Shown in pieces: positions 29,801 to 38,900 of a DNA stretch of 55,513 bases. This stretch comes from a virus. A program made the translations under genes and the position numbers. Each line of letters opens with the position of its first letter. Within the stretch, counting starts at the first letter, position 1. The stretch spans positions 1 to 55,513 of IMG/VR virus record IMGVR_UViG_3300030090_003604, one strand, 5' to 3'. A model generated the notes under the pieces. That model had not been told where the DNA came from. It searched no databases and worked only from the letters and a program-made list of their open reading frames with translations.

Positions 29801-32451
29801 TCAAGTCCACTTCCAGAGCCATCATTACCAGAGTGCCAAATTGTATAAAAACTAGAGTTATCAGGTGAGAAAACAAAATTATCTTTTATATGAAGCGTTG
29901 CTGCATCTTCTTGGTTTTGTAACCTTAAGTACCCATCAGGATGCCATTGAATAAATGCTTTATCTGTTGTACCTTCTCTAAATCTTATGTAAGGACTACT
30001 TGAACCTTGTAGTACAATTTTTCCGTTATCCGATCCATCAATAGTTACTGGATATTGATTAGAGCCAATTATTTCTAATGTTTGTTCTTTTGTAATGCGT
30101 AAAACGTCATTAAGAGAATTATTAAATGCTGTTTGGAAAGTTATTTCACCATAACCTCCAGTACCATCACTAAAACCTTTTATTCTTGCTACATCTCTAG
30201 CTTGACCATTTGCATCTACATTTTTAAAATTAATTAAACCACCAGCACTACCAGAAGCAGTACCAGACCTAATAGTTAAATTAGTATCTGTTCCATCAAC
30301 CTGTATACCAGTTGAGGTTGTTTCAAATCTTGCAGTACCCGAATGATGTAATATTACTGCTCCGTCAGCTATACATCTAACACTATTTTGATCAGTTTTT
30401 GCTTGAATAAAAATATTTCCATTAGTGTCTCTAATATATAAATCACCTGTTGTATTAATTAAATATCCAGATGATAGAGATGTGTTCCCAAGTGTTAAAC
30501 TTGTCGTTCCTGTAATAGCTCCAGTTACGTCAAGTCCTTCTAAAGCATTAAGGTTTCTATCTACATTGACTACATTTCCTGACGTTGGAGAAAGAGTTAT
30601 GTTTGTTTTAGCATATATGTGTCCACTATGAACAAACCTTATGTCATAGTCATCTGATGCTGGACTTTTTAAATCAATAAAAGCACCTGTAGAGCCACCT
30701 ATTTCTAAAGTTGCGTAATCATCTGTTGATGTAACTGAAAGACTAGAAGTACCTGACGATCTTTGTATTAGTAAGTTTCCAGTTAACGTACCACCAGCAA
30801 GAGGAAGCTTGGTTGCTATTGAGTTGGTGACAGTAGTTGAGAAATTTGCATCCGCACCCAAAGCATCACTAAGTTCTTTTAATGTATCTAAAGTGCTTGG
30901 TGCTGAATTGACTAGATTTGATACTGCTGTCCTTACATAAGCAGTCGTACTAACTTTAGTTGAGTTATCAGACTGAGCTTGGGTCGTTGCTGTAACTCCG
31001 TTGGTCAATACACCAGAGCTAGAGGTCAAGCCACCAAATAATGTATTTCTAGCTGCAATATCAACTCCATCTACTGTTCCTGTAACTGTGATGTTTCCTG
31101 TTACATCAAGACCAGCACTAACATCTAAATTTCCTATTACATCTACATGATCGCTAACTCTAAATCTTTCAGTACCACCAGCCTGTATTGCAACTGCATC
31201 GGGGTCAGGAAATCTTATTTGTGTATTTGAGTCACCAGTATGTCTTATTATATCTGGAACAATTAAATCACCACCAAAAGTTGTATTACCACCTAACTGT
31301 GTATTACCATCAGAGCCAAACTGGAAACCATATCGGTCAGAGTTATCAATATCTACTATTCTAAAGTTTCCATTATTATTTTCAACAGCAAAATCACTTT
31401 CATTGTTTGTATCATTAAATGTTATTCGTGGGTTAGTGCCACTAATAGTTGCAAGACCTGTGTTAAGAAATCCTGTTGTAGTTATATTCTGAGATCCAAA
31501 ATCAGGAGAAATCTTTGTTCCAGCTATCGCTGCACTTCCATTTATTTCAGTATTAGTAATAGTCGCATCAATTATATGAGAATTTCCTACAGAATTATTA
31601 GCTAACTCATTAGCTGTTATAGAGTCATTTGCAATATGAGTAGAACCTAGTGGACTCCCTGCTATAAGTGATTTAATTTCAGTTACGGTCTGATCTGCGG
31701 TAGCTCCAGATTCTATACCATCAAGTTTTGATCCGTCAGAGGCAACATTTCTTCCATCTACTGTTCCTCCAAGCGTTATATTGCGTTCAACAGCTAAATC
31801 ACCAGTTCCAGAGAGGGTAAGTCTTGTATATGTAGTACCACTTTGGGTAATACTTATGCCAAATATAGTTCCACCATCTAGTCTACCAGAATCACCTAAA
31901 ACAAGATGTTGATTTAGATTTCCCTGTAAATTTTCTATAACGGAAGCGTTATTATAATTTGTTGTAAAACCTCTGATAGCTGTTCCTGACGATACGTTTT
32001 CTTGTGAAATTTGAACATAATTATCATTCGTAATATCTCCTACTTGTAGAGATTTACTCAAATTATCAATTTTTATATCGCCAGTTGTTTCTATATTTTG
32101 CGATCCAAAGTCAGGACTGATCTTAGTTCCAGCTATCGCTGCGTTTGTAGCTACTTTTGCATTAGTTAATATCAGATCGCCTAAATCTTCTGTGTCTATA
32201 GTTCCATCTGCAATCTTGGCAGACGTTACAACCCCATTATCAATAGTAAAAGTATCGCCACTATTGCTGACAGTTATATCTCCTTTGTCTCCATCACTAA
32301 TACCAGAGCCACCTATCTCGGCTACGTTACCATTGTCTTTCTTTGTAAATAATTTACCAGAATCAGTTCTTAGAGCTACTTCTCCTACTACTAAATCACT
32401 AGCACTTGGATCACTCCCAGAACCTCTTTTTAACTTAATGATGTTTGACAT
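26821..32451 (-). CDS. Long tail fibre protein, 1876 aa
   Basis: A 1876-residue fibre. The N-terminus MSNIIKLKRGSGSDPSASDLVVGE resembles that of the 348-aa fibre protein at 32483. The shaft is built from strand repeats with GSKLDGIESGATADQTVTEI and SITANELANNSVG elements. Seven copies of NDGSGSGLD[AS]D follow, each after W/H residues and before [LV]DG..., e.g. the segment ending in QASFLRSD. The C-terminus (YVNDMHFSNEG...DVDGSWGDWTLQEGEEDIFMINNRTGKK) is shared with the 524-aa protein at 34405. Probably an adhesive trimeric fibre. There is no recognisable intramolecular chaperone. Confidence 0.85.
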   Translation of the reverse strand: MSNIIKLKRGSGSDPSASDLVVGEVALRTDSGKLFTKKDNGNVAEIGGSGISDGDKGDITVSNSGDTFTIDNGVVTSAKIADGTIDTEDLGDLILTNAKVATNAAIAGTKISPDFGSQNIETTGDIKIDNLSKSLQVGDITNDNYVQISQENVSSGTAIRGFTTNYNNASVIENLQGNLNQHLVLGDSGRLDGGTIFGISITQSGTTYTRLTLSGTGDLAVERNITLGGTVDGRNVASDGSKLDGIESGATADQTVTEIKSLIAGSPLGSTHIANDSITANELANNSVGNSHIIDATITNTEINGSAAIAGTKISPDFGSQNITTTGFLNTGLATISGTNPRITFNDTNNESDFAVENNNGNFRIVDIDNSDRYGFQFGSDGNTQLGGNTTFGGDLIVPDIIRHTGDSNTQIRFPDPDAVAIQAGGTERFRVSDHVDVIGNLDVSAGLDVTGNITVTGTVDGVDIAARNTLFGGLTSSSGVLTNGVTATTQAQSDNSTKVSTTAYVRTAVSNLVNSAPSTLDTLKELSDALGADANFSTTVTNSIATKLPLAGGTLTGNLLIQRSSGTSSLSVTSTDDYATLEIGGSTGAFIDLKSPASDDYDIRFVHSGHIYAKTNITLSPTSGNVVNVDRNLNALEGLDVTGAITGTTSLTLGNTSLSSGYLINTTGDLYIRDTNGNIFIQAKTDQNSVRCIADGAVILHHSGTARFETTSTGIQVDGTDTNLTIRSGTASGSAGGLINFKNVDANGQARDVARIKGFSDGTGGYGEITFQTAFNNSLNDVLRITKEQTLEIIGSNQYPVTIDGSDNGKIVLQGSSSPYIRFREGTTDKAFIQWHPDGYLRLQNQEDAATLHIKDNFVFSPDNSSFYTIWHSGNDGSGSGLDADTLDGVSQASFLRSDATDTATGAITFTNSHLQLSGHYYQGYHSAARNYIHFYPQDPSNNAGSSAVATDIRAWNGSSFDTLRITGGSNTILWRNATIWHSNNDGSGSGLDSDLLDGQHGSYYRNASNLNAGTIPAARVPTLNQNTTGNAATATEATNVTAVANNTTNTAYRVPFLSAATGTSQLQSDSADGMSYNPSTGTLVATAFNGNGASLTNVNATTLDSINSGSFLRSDANDTSSGVLTLSRGSSNGINLKIHNTTNASSATIEFSDQSNQNQRGYLQYEHSDANSNSAGNSFHFDSTESSTAVIIDQTAGNSGFYVGTNEVFHAGNDGSGSGLDADTLDGQQGSYYWNKGSTGLESTNRISTLSNFNNSVPSGFYQSSTASNMPGTSWHNMLNVRHSNTANDHGFQLSMSYYNEHLYSRTYKNGSGNNDGTFTTWAKQWSDRNDGSGSGLDADTVDGVQVSNLVRSDQNDVLAGEYTFTGGANAVVITSSDIRSNGSSDWTGNPGASTLKIQAHSNRWYIVSNSNSDRIVQFRQDGTDKTWIANDGQIYHGNSGTGDKYWRQGNDGSGSGLDADTVDGIQASSFLRSDADDNTTGKLLIGGTYSNNAYNSVSSTRLLFGGGNDPDNYHIGTNMENFGGNYSKLDLRWHTGIRMGAQPSYGGIRFYNNEDLGSIIFSVNKGDGNTRIESGELYHNTSGTSDKYWREGNDGSGSGLDADTVDGIQASSFIRSDVNDFQVTQRIEFRANETYNYDTIATASGSQGSIEVFNTGAGNDAFMAFHAGQDYACYFGLDADINDIAVGGWSMGAAKYRVWHQNNDGSGSGLDSDTVDGIHGSSFLRSDASDSATQPLTFSGGGGAVTIGGNSDMRFVNGNWAGNTTGGKIQAHGDKLYIAGLSDGIVFRENATDRWKIDGSGHYVPASNNTYNIGSTSLRVANLYVNDMHFSNEGKTNDVDGSWGDWTLQEGEEDIFMINNRTGKKFKIAMIPV
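27270..29830 (-). repeat. Repeated fibre units, seven NDGSGSGLD copies
   Basis: Near-identical DNA units, in plus-strand reading a C-C-A-T-C-A-A-C start then AG[CT]CCACT/AGCCCAGAGCC variants and CCATCATT, recur about every 0.3-0.5 kb between roughly 27.3 and 29.8 kb. They encode NDGSGSGLDADTVDG-type turns. Repeats of this kind can recombine and shorten or shuffle the fibre. Confidence 0.7.
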
Positions 32452-32482
32452 GATAAAACCTCCTTATAAAAATAGTCAGCTA

Positions 32483-33529
32483 TCAATATGTGCCACCGTC
32501 TATATCAAAACCACTAACAGATCCGTTTTCTAAAAATGTTACTAAATCAGAAAATGCAACTTGAACCATAGTTCCATTATCATTAACAACCATGCGATCA
32601 GCCAAAGCTAAAGTTGTTGCTGTAGCAGATGTTCCACCATCTAAAATATTTATTTCAGAAGTCGTAACTGTCGCACCATCGAGTTTATTCAGTTCAGCAG
32701 TTGTTGTGGTCAAACCATCTAAGATTTGTACTTCTGTTGAAGTTAAGTCAGCCAAACTATTAGCTGTTGTTTGTGCCATTGTCGAAAGCTCTGTGAGCTT
32801 ATCGGTGTGAGGCTCTACGTCTGTGCCAATTACTAGACCGAGGTTTGACCTTGCACCTGATGCTGTGGAACTTCCTGTACCACCGTGGGCTACAGCTATA
32901 TCAGTAGCAGACCAAACACCAGAAGTTAGTGTTCCAACAGATGTCAAACTTGATGCAACAACAGTTGAGCCAAGACCTGTCTTACTAACAACAGATACAC
33001 CATCAATTCTAAAAACCTTACCTGTCGCAAGCTCTAAATTTTCGGATGATGTCCAACTGTCAGTTGAGTCAATCCAATTAAATGTTTTATCAGTAGAACC
33101 TTTTAGAGTAATACCACCTCCAGATGCGCCAGAATCACTTGGAGAGGACGTAGCACCAAGCTCAAGGTTTTTGTCATCCACACTCATGGTGGTACTGTTT
33201 ACAGTTGTAGTTGTACCATTAACTGTTAAATTACCTGTTATAACTAAATTTTGAGTAACAGTAAAACCAGAAACAGAAGCACTACTAATATCAAAACTAC
33301 CTGTAAAAGTTTTATCTCCAGATATTGTTTGTGTTCCTGTTTTATTAACAAAAGCTCCATCACCAGCAATTGCTAAAATTGACGATGCCGAACCTCCCGA
33401 ACCCCCTGTACCCTCTCCGTAGTACAGCGTATTATCAACTTCATTAAAAGCTAATTCTGCATTTTCTAAAGAACTAGGCGCTCCAGCACTACCGCTAGTT
33501 CTTCTTTTTATTCTTACTATGTTGGACAT
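32483..33529 (-). CDS. Tail fibre protein, 348 aa
   Basis: A 348-residue fibre-like protein. The N-terminus MSNIVRIKRRTSGSAGAPSSLENAELAFNEVDNTLYYGEG matches the pattern of the 1876-aa fibre start. A shaft follows (GDKTFTGSFDI; VTQNLVITGNLTVNGTTTTVNSTTMSV; VQILDGLTTTTAELNKLDG) that is typical of phage fibres, ending in LENGSVSGFDIDGGTY. It probably forms the connector or short part of the fibre. Confidence 0.8.
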   Translation of the reverse strand: MSNIVRIKRRTSGSAGAPSSLENAELAFNEVDNTLYYGEGTGGSGGSASSILAIAGDGAFVNKTGTQTISGDKTFTGSFDISSASVSGFTVTQNLVITGNLTVNGTTTTVNSTTMSVDDKNLELGATSSPSDSGASGGGITLKGSTDKTFNWIDSTDSWTSSENLELATGKVFRIDGVSVVSKTGLGSTVVASSLTSVGTLTSGVWSATDIAVAHGGTGSSTASGARSNLGLVIGTDVEPHTDKLTELSTMAQTTANSLADLTSTEVQILDGLTTTTAELNKLDGATVTTSEINILDGGTSATATTLALADRMVVNDNGTMVQVAFSDLVTFLENGSVSGFDIDGGTY

Positions 33530-33568
33530 GACTTTAAATTAGGTAAAGGCTAGTAGTAGCAATGGATT

Positions 33569-33796
33569 TTAAAAATTTCCTCCATCGGTCAATGCCAATG
33601 GAGTAACGGTTGAATCAGCAATGTATTTTCCAGCAGAACTACTGAAACGTACAATGCTTCCATCAACACGATTACTTTCATCTAATTCTAACCCTTTAGC
33701 CCCTTGAGGCCCTGGAGTTATGACAGAAACTACCTTAGTTTCTCCATTAACTTCAATTTTATTTTTTATTGTTGTAACAGAAATCTTAGTACTCAT
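33569..33796 (-). CDS. Small collagen-motif protein, 75 aa
   Basis: A 75-residue protein with beta start (ISVTTIKNKIEVNGETKVVSVI), a short collagen-like PGPQGAKG (about 28-35), and a fibre-like end (SIVRFSSSAGKYIADSTVTPLALTDGG). ATGA overlap with the 116-aa gene. Short collagen stretches favour trimers; a fibre adaptor is likely. Confidence 0.65.
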   Translation of the reverse strand: MSTKISVTTIKNKIEVNGETKVVSVITPGPQGAKGLELDESNRVDGSIVRFSSSAGKYIADSTVTPLALTDGGNF

Positions 33797-34143
33797 CTCG
33801 TATATCCTTGACTTACAGTTATTTTACCTTCAATATAATATTCTTTCAAACCGCTTGAGTTTGTTAACAAAACATCATAATAAAGTTCATCAGGGAAATC
33901 TACAGTTTGATCATCTGTTAGAACTAAAGAAAATTTTCCATTGGGTTTATCGTCATAAACAACTCCAAAATCAGCATATTTTACATCTCTTTCTTCATCC
34001 CAAGCTTGAGCAAGAACTGATGAACCTGATAAGTCCATAGGAACTTCAGATCCATCAGTTTGAGTTGACTTAAAAGTATATTGCTCTTTCCAATCCGAGC
34101 CTCTTTGTAATATGAAATTTCGTAAGGCTGGATTGATTGCCAT
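33793..34143 (-). CDS. Fibre-region beta protein, 116 aa
   Basis: A 116-residue beta-rich protein (LQRGSDWKEQYTFKSTQTDGSEVPMDLSGSSVLAQAW...; GKFSLVLTDDQTVDFPDELYYDVLLTNSSG). The pattern resembles the N-terminal domain of baseplate upper proteins that add an Ig-like domain to fibres. Starts 2 bases after the upstream stop. Structural adaptor is inferred from place and pattern. Confidence 0.6.
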   Translation of the reverse strand: MAINPALRNFILQRGSDWKEQYTFKSTQTDGSEVPMDLSGSSVLAQAWDEERDVKYADFGVVYDDKPNGKFSLVLTDDQTVDFPDELYYDVLLTNSSGLKEYYIEGKITVSQGYTR

Positions 34144-34145
34144 AA

Positions 34146-34364
34146 CTATTCTTCTGATGGGGGTGCTTCGTTTGGAGCGTCTTCTACAGAAGGCTCAATT
34201 TTATTATAAGCCAAGATCTCGCCATTGATAGCATCAACTTGTTTTTCTATTTGTTTTTTTTCAATTTGGATTTGTCTTTCAGCATTTTCAAGCTCTTGAA
34301 ATCTTTTAACAAGTTCTTGGCCTTTAGCTTGTGCCTCTGCTCTTAGATCAGAAATTTGTGACAT
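34146..34364 (-). CDS. Coiled-coil protein, 72 aa
   Basis: A 72-residue protein, almost entirely one coiled coil (LRAEAQAKGQELVKRFQELENAERQIQIEKKQIEKQVDAIN...) with a Glu/Pro tail. It likely dimerises or trimerises and may be a fibre assembly or linker protein. Lies between the fibre genes; start and stop nearly touch neighbours. Confidence 0.65.
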   Translation of the reverse strand: MSQISDLRAEAQAKGQELVKRFQELENAERQIQIEKKQIEKQVDAINGEILAYNKIEPSVEDAPNEAPPSEE

Positions 34365-34404
34365 AAATAAATTTGTGTATGTTTTTTATTATATCAAAAT
34401 CCTA

Positions 34405-35979
34405 CTAATTAGCTACTTCTGTCCAATTAATTTTATAAACCTTACCATTTCGTTCATTTTTTATAAACAAATCATTTTCTCCCTCTTGAATTGTGTAGTC
34501 TCCCCAGGTTCCGTCAACGTCATTAGCTCCACCTTTATTAGATAGTTTAAGGTCATTAACATATAAGTTTTGCCATCTAGCACTTGTTGATCCTAAATCT
34601 CTATTACCAGATGGGATTACATTTAAGTTAAAACTGAAAGTAGATCCATCACAATCTATTCTTCCAGCATGATCTGCTGTTGAATTATCAGCAGTATGAA
34701 AATCTATATAACGACCAGCTTCTAATACTCCAGAAGCATCTACAAAAGGAACAACACCCCATCTATTTCCAGAAGAAGATGCTGCAAGTCCATTCAATTG
34801 CGTGGAATTAGTTGCAGTTGCAGCATTACCTGATGTGTCTTGGTTACCCGCAATATTAACCCCTGGTAGATTTATAGCTGATGAGCCGTTAAAACTTACT
34901 CCTCCAATATTTCTAGCTGTAGCAAGAGTTGTGGCAGTTCCAGCGTTTCCTGTAATACTTCCTGTAATTGTTCCAGTTACCTCTAAAGCACCATTAACTT
35001 TTGCTGCTGTTTTTATATCAAATAAAGAACTACTTGATATAAGGTAAGTTGATGATCCAGCCCTGTTTCTTAAATTATGTACATCTGCATCTATAAATGA
35101 ATCATTAGCATCTGTACCAAAACGTGCGTAGCCGTCATTATTTTCTACTCTTATAAAAACACCACCATTTATTGCTTGTTTAATATGTAATCTGTCATCA
35201 GGAGTTATAAATGTACCAATAACAACGTCACCGTCATCATGGATAACCATTCTAACATTATCACTTGTAATAAATTTCATATCTGCTGCTTCATTAGCCT
35301 CAATTATGAAATTTCCAGTTCCTCTATGAATTAATGATGTACTTGAATTAGCACCAGTATTACCTCTAATAATCCTAAAACCGTAATCTGTATAAGTGCC
35401 GTCACCAACTAAATCAATATAAGCATTTCTGTTGCCTGACCCGCCTCTTCCAATCTCTACAATACTATCATTTGTACCATTTTGTATTCTTAAATCTCCA
35501 TAAATGTCAAGTGTGTAGGCAGGGTCAACTGTGCCAATACCAACCTGACCGTTGCTTTCTATTGTTAATCTATCAGTACTATTTGTTGTAAATCTAATCT
35601 CATTAGCTGCTGGTAAATATACTCCATTAGCTGGTGCTGTTGATCCTGTAACATTTAATCTTGAACCTTGAATTTGACCTGTAGCAGATAAGTTTCCAGT
35701 TATTGATGCTCCACCTGTGGCAGTTAAAGCTCCTGTTTCTATATTGACAAACTTGTGAGTTCCGCTTGCACCTTCTAATCTTTCAAAAGCATTATTAGCT
35801 GCGTTACGTCTTTCAAAATAACCATTAGATGCGTTCCATCTAACTGCCCTTACTGGATAAGTACCTGTAAATGTTGACCCACTAGAAAATAAAGACGATA
35901 TATCATCATCTCTACCTTTTAATTCGGTAATAAAATTTGTATATGTGCTTGTTAAAGCTGGTTTTGTAAAGTCGGCCAT
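34405..35979 (-). CDS. Tail fibre protein, 524 aa
   Basis: A 524-residue fibre: charged N-terminus (MADFTKPALTSTYTNFITELKGRDDDISSLF), shaft repeats (VNIETGALTATGGASITGNLSATGQIQ; VDPAYTLDIYGDLRIQNG; GTITGSITGNAGTATTLATARNIGGVSFNGSSAINLPG) and a C-terminus (LYVNDLKLSNKGGANDVDGTWGDYTIQEGENDLFIKN) shared with the 1876-aa fibre. It follows the tip protein directly, one base after its stop. Probably the fibre attached to the tip. Confidence 0.8.
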   Translation of the reverse strand: MADFTKPALTSTYTNFITELKGRDDDISSLFSSGSTFTGTYPVRAVRWNASNGYFERRNAANNAFERLEGASGTHKFVNIETGALTATGGASITGNLSATGQIQGSRLNVTGSTAPANGVYLPAANEIRFTTNSTDRLTIESNGQVGIGTVDPAYTLDIYGDLRIQNGTNDSIVEIGRGGSGNRNAYIDLVGDGTYTDYGFRIIRGNTGANSSTSLIHRGTGNFIIEANEAADMKFITSDNVRMVIHDDGDVVIGTFITPDDRLHIKQAINGGVFIRVENNDGYARFGTDANDSFIDADVHNLRNRAGSSTYLISSSSLFDIKTAAKVNGALEVTGTITGSITGNAGTATTLATARNIGGVSFNGSSAINLPGVNIAGNQDTSGNAATATNSTQLNGLAASSSGNRWGVVPFVDASGVLEAGRYIDFHTADNSTADHAGRIDCDGSTFSFNLNVIPSGNRDLGSTSARWQNLYVNDLKLSNKGGANDVDGTWGDYTIQEGENDLFIKNERNGKVYKINWTEVAN

Positions 35980-38900
35980 TTAAACTCCTCTTACAGTAAA
36001 GTCTACAGTTCCAGCAACACCGTTGCCACTATCGTCAAACAAAAATACTTTAAAACCGTTTTGTGGATTTGCAGTATCTAGAAAATCATAAATAGCATAC
36101 TTAGCATTAGTGTTTGATGGAGTTCCTTGTATTGTTAATTGTATTGAATCAACATCAAGAAAAGTCTCTGCAAATGTAACTTGTTTACCAGAACCTTGAG
36201 ATTCTGATGCAGTTACATCTACTCTACCTTGATCTGTTTTACGTTTTAAAAATGTTTTAACACGAATACTATTAACTTTAATTAAATCATCATTATTAGC
36301 ACCAGCGAATGAATATTGAATTTTTATATATCTAAAATTTTGACCTATTACATTAGCATTACCAGACCCTTTAGAAGTGTAAGTAACATTATCAGGTGAT
36401 GTAAATATATGAGGAGTAATAGTTAGCCCTGATCCAATTGTTTCAGAAGCTACTAATCCAATACTGGATTCAATTCTTGTTGAAAGTATTGTAGCTCCTG
36501 TGTCTATGATCTCTTCGTAACTACCTGAGTTCTCACTAGGTAAAGCATAAGTAGTGGTGCTACCATAAACACCAAAAGTCCTAGACGTATCATTGTTATT
36601 TGGGTCAAAATGTTGCCTCCAAGTTCTTGATGTATTTATACAAAAGAATAACCCGCCATCATCAACAAATCCATTTACTATTGTGCCATTAAATGTACTT
36701 GCAAAATCTTGTGTTAACACAAAATCAGGAGGTTGATTAACTTCTGCTACAACAGAATTTTGCGTTCCTTCATTTCCAGCAGTATTAACTGGTTTTAAAA
36801 TATATTCAAATTGACCACCTACTTGTTCAAAAACTGTTGTAAAAGTTCCTAATTTTTGTCCAACTAAAGTACTTAAATTATTTCTATATACGTTGTAATG
36901 TTTTATTGGTAATTGGTTTACACCGACAGCACTTTCTGTCCATCTTAATAACACGTTGTTATCAATAACTTCATCACTTAAGTTTGTTACAGCAGACGGT
37001 ACAGCAACAGTAAAATCTACGTCTTGTAAATTACCATCATTTCCATTCACATCAACTGCTCTTACAAAATATCTTTGTGTTGCATTTGTCCATGTAACTT
37101 CTTCAGTAACAGATGTACCATTTTGTTGAAAATCAGCAGTACCCACAGATGTAGCACCCGCATTTTCTCTGTAAATTTTATAAAAAGCTATTGGCAATCC
37201 ATTTACCTTACCGCTAACAGTTGGCAAAGAAACCTCATCCCAACTTACAAAAGCACTTGCCCCCTTAATAACAGCAGTTAAATTATTAGGTGCTGGGGAT
37301 GGGCTTACTGATACGTCAGGATAATTAGAAATTCCAGTACGACCAATATTTCCAATAGTACCGTTTGCATCCCTAGCTGCTACAAAAAAACGTCTTGATG
37401 TAGTTGTATTAAGAACACTATGATCAACGTCTAGCAAATAACTTTCAGAATTTATAACATCTACGTCAACAGCAACTCCAAAATCAGTATTGTTTGTAGG
37501 ACTTGCTTTAATAATATAATCCTTAATTTTTGTAGCACCCTCTGTAGGTTTCGCCCAAGTAAGTCTTATTTTTGATCCCTCGTAAACGTATGTAATATTT
37601 GGTGCTGCTGCTTTAGCAAATACTGCGGTAAGAGTTGTATCACTACTTTCTTTACCAGTTATATCTCTAGCTTTTACTTTAAATATTTGATCTGTTGACC
37701 ATGTAACAGGCAAAGTAAAAGTTAATGAATTTGTTGTAGCTATTACTGTTGTTCCTTGCTTTATTTCATATTCAGCTATAGCAAATCTGTTGCCGTTAAT
37801 AACAGAAGCATTCCAATTTAAAATATAATTATCGTCTTGATAAGATCCAGTTAAAGACGTAGGAGCGTTTGGATTATCAAAAGTAATAGCTGTTGTTCTT
37901 GCAAGTTCACTTTCATTACCATCATCATCAACAGCTTTTATTGAATATGTTTGGCTTGCATTACCGCTAGACGGCAATGTTGGTACAACAACAGAGGTTG
38001 CTTTATATTCTCCTAAAAGATTACCACTTCCATAAGTTCCCTCATATATGATGTAACCTCTTATATCTAAATCAGCAAAGTTAGGATGCTGTGGAGCTAT
38101 AGCTGTCCATGACAAAACTACTCCTAAATTTGGATCTAATGAAGCTGCAAAATCAGAATTAACTTGTGATGGTTTTGCGTTTTTACCTACTACTTCAAAA
38201 GCGGTTTTAGTTAAAGGTGAACTAGATTTTTTACCTGATGCACTAATGCTTCTAACTTCAAAATCAAAAAATGATTTACCACTCGAACTACTTACAGCAA
38301 TATCATCAATAGTAAAACTTGGATTTTGTACTTGTACAGTTTGAAAACCACTTGAATCTTTTTGATACCTAAGTTCATATCTATTAACTCCACTAACAGG
38401 TTTCCATGCTAATAAAACCCTTACCTTGACTTGAGTTCTGTATTTATATAACTGTTCAATTGGATATGTAAAACCACCTGTAACTGGACTAACTGTGCCA
38501 TCAGATAATATCTCAGTATCTGAAGCCCAATCACTAGGACTAGCTGGTATTAAATCAAGATTAGTAACATCTCTATGCTTTATGGTTTCTAACGCTTCTA
38601 CTGCTGCATATTTAGATTCGTTATGCAAAACAGCAGTTACACCATATGTAAAATCATCACTCTCTTCTACAGATATAACTTTATATAGCTGTGATTGTAT
38701 TGCTGCACTTGTACCAGTTGTTTCTATTATCCAAAATGATCCCACATTTGGGTCTGTATTTTGAAATGTATCAGTATAAACAGGATTTGGTTGTCTTGTA
38801 TTATCTAAAAAAGGTTTATTACCACTACTATCGTTTACTTTTTTTTCAAATCTATTAACTACAGTAATTTTTTTATTGGTAGTATCAATTGTTGTTATTG

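Noticed and set aside
26821-32451. Long plus-strand frames opposite the fibre gene
   Set aside because: They run antisense in low-complexity coding DNA and have no ribosome site or family pattern.
32192-33254. Plus-strand Val/Ser/Pro-rich frames opposite the fibre genes
   Set aside because: Composition is that of the antisense of Gly/Thr/Ser-rich fibre codons; no start signals.
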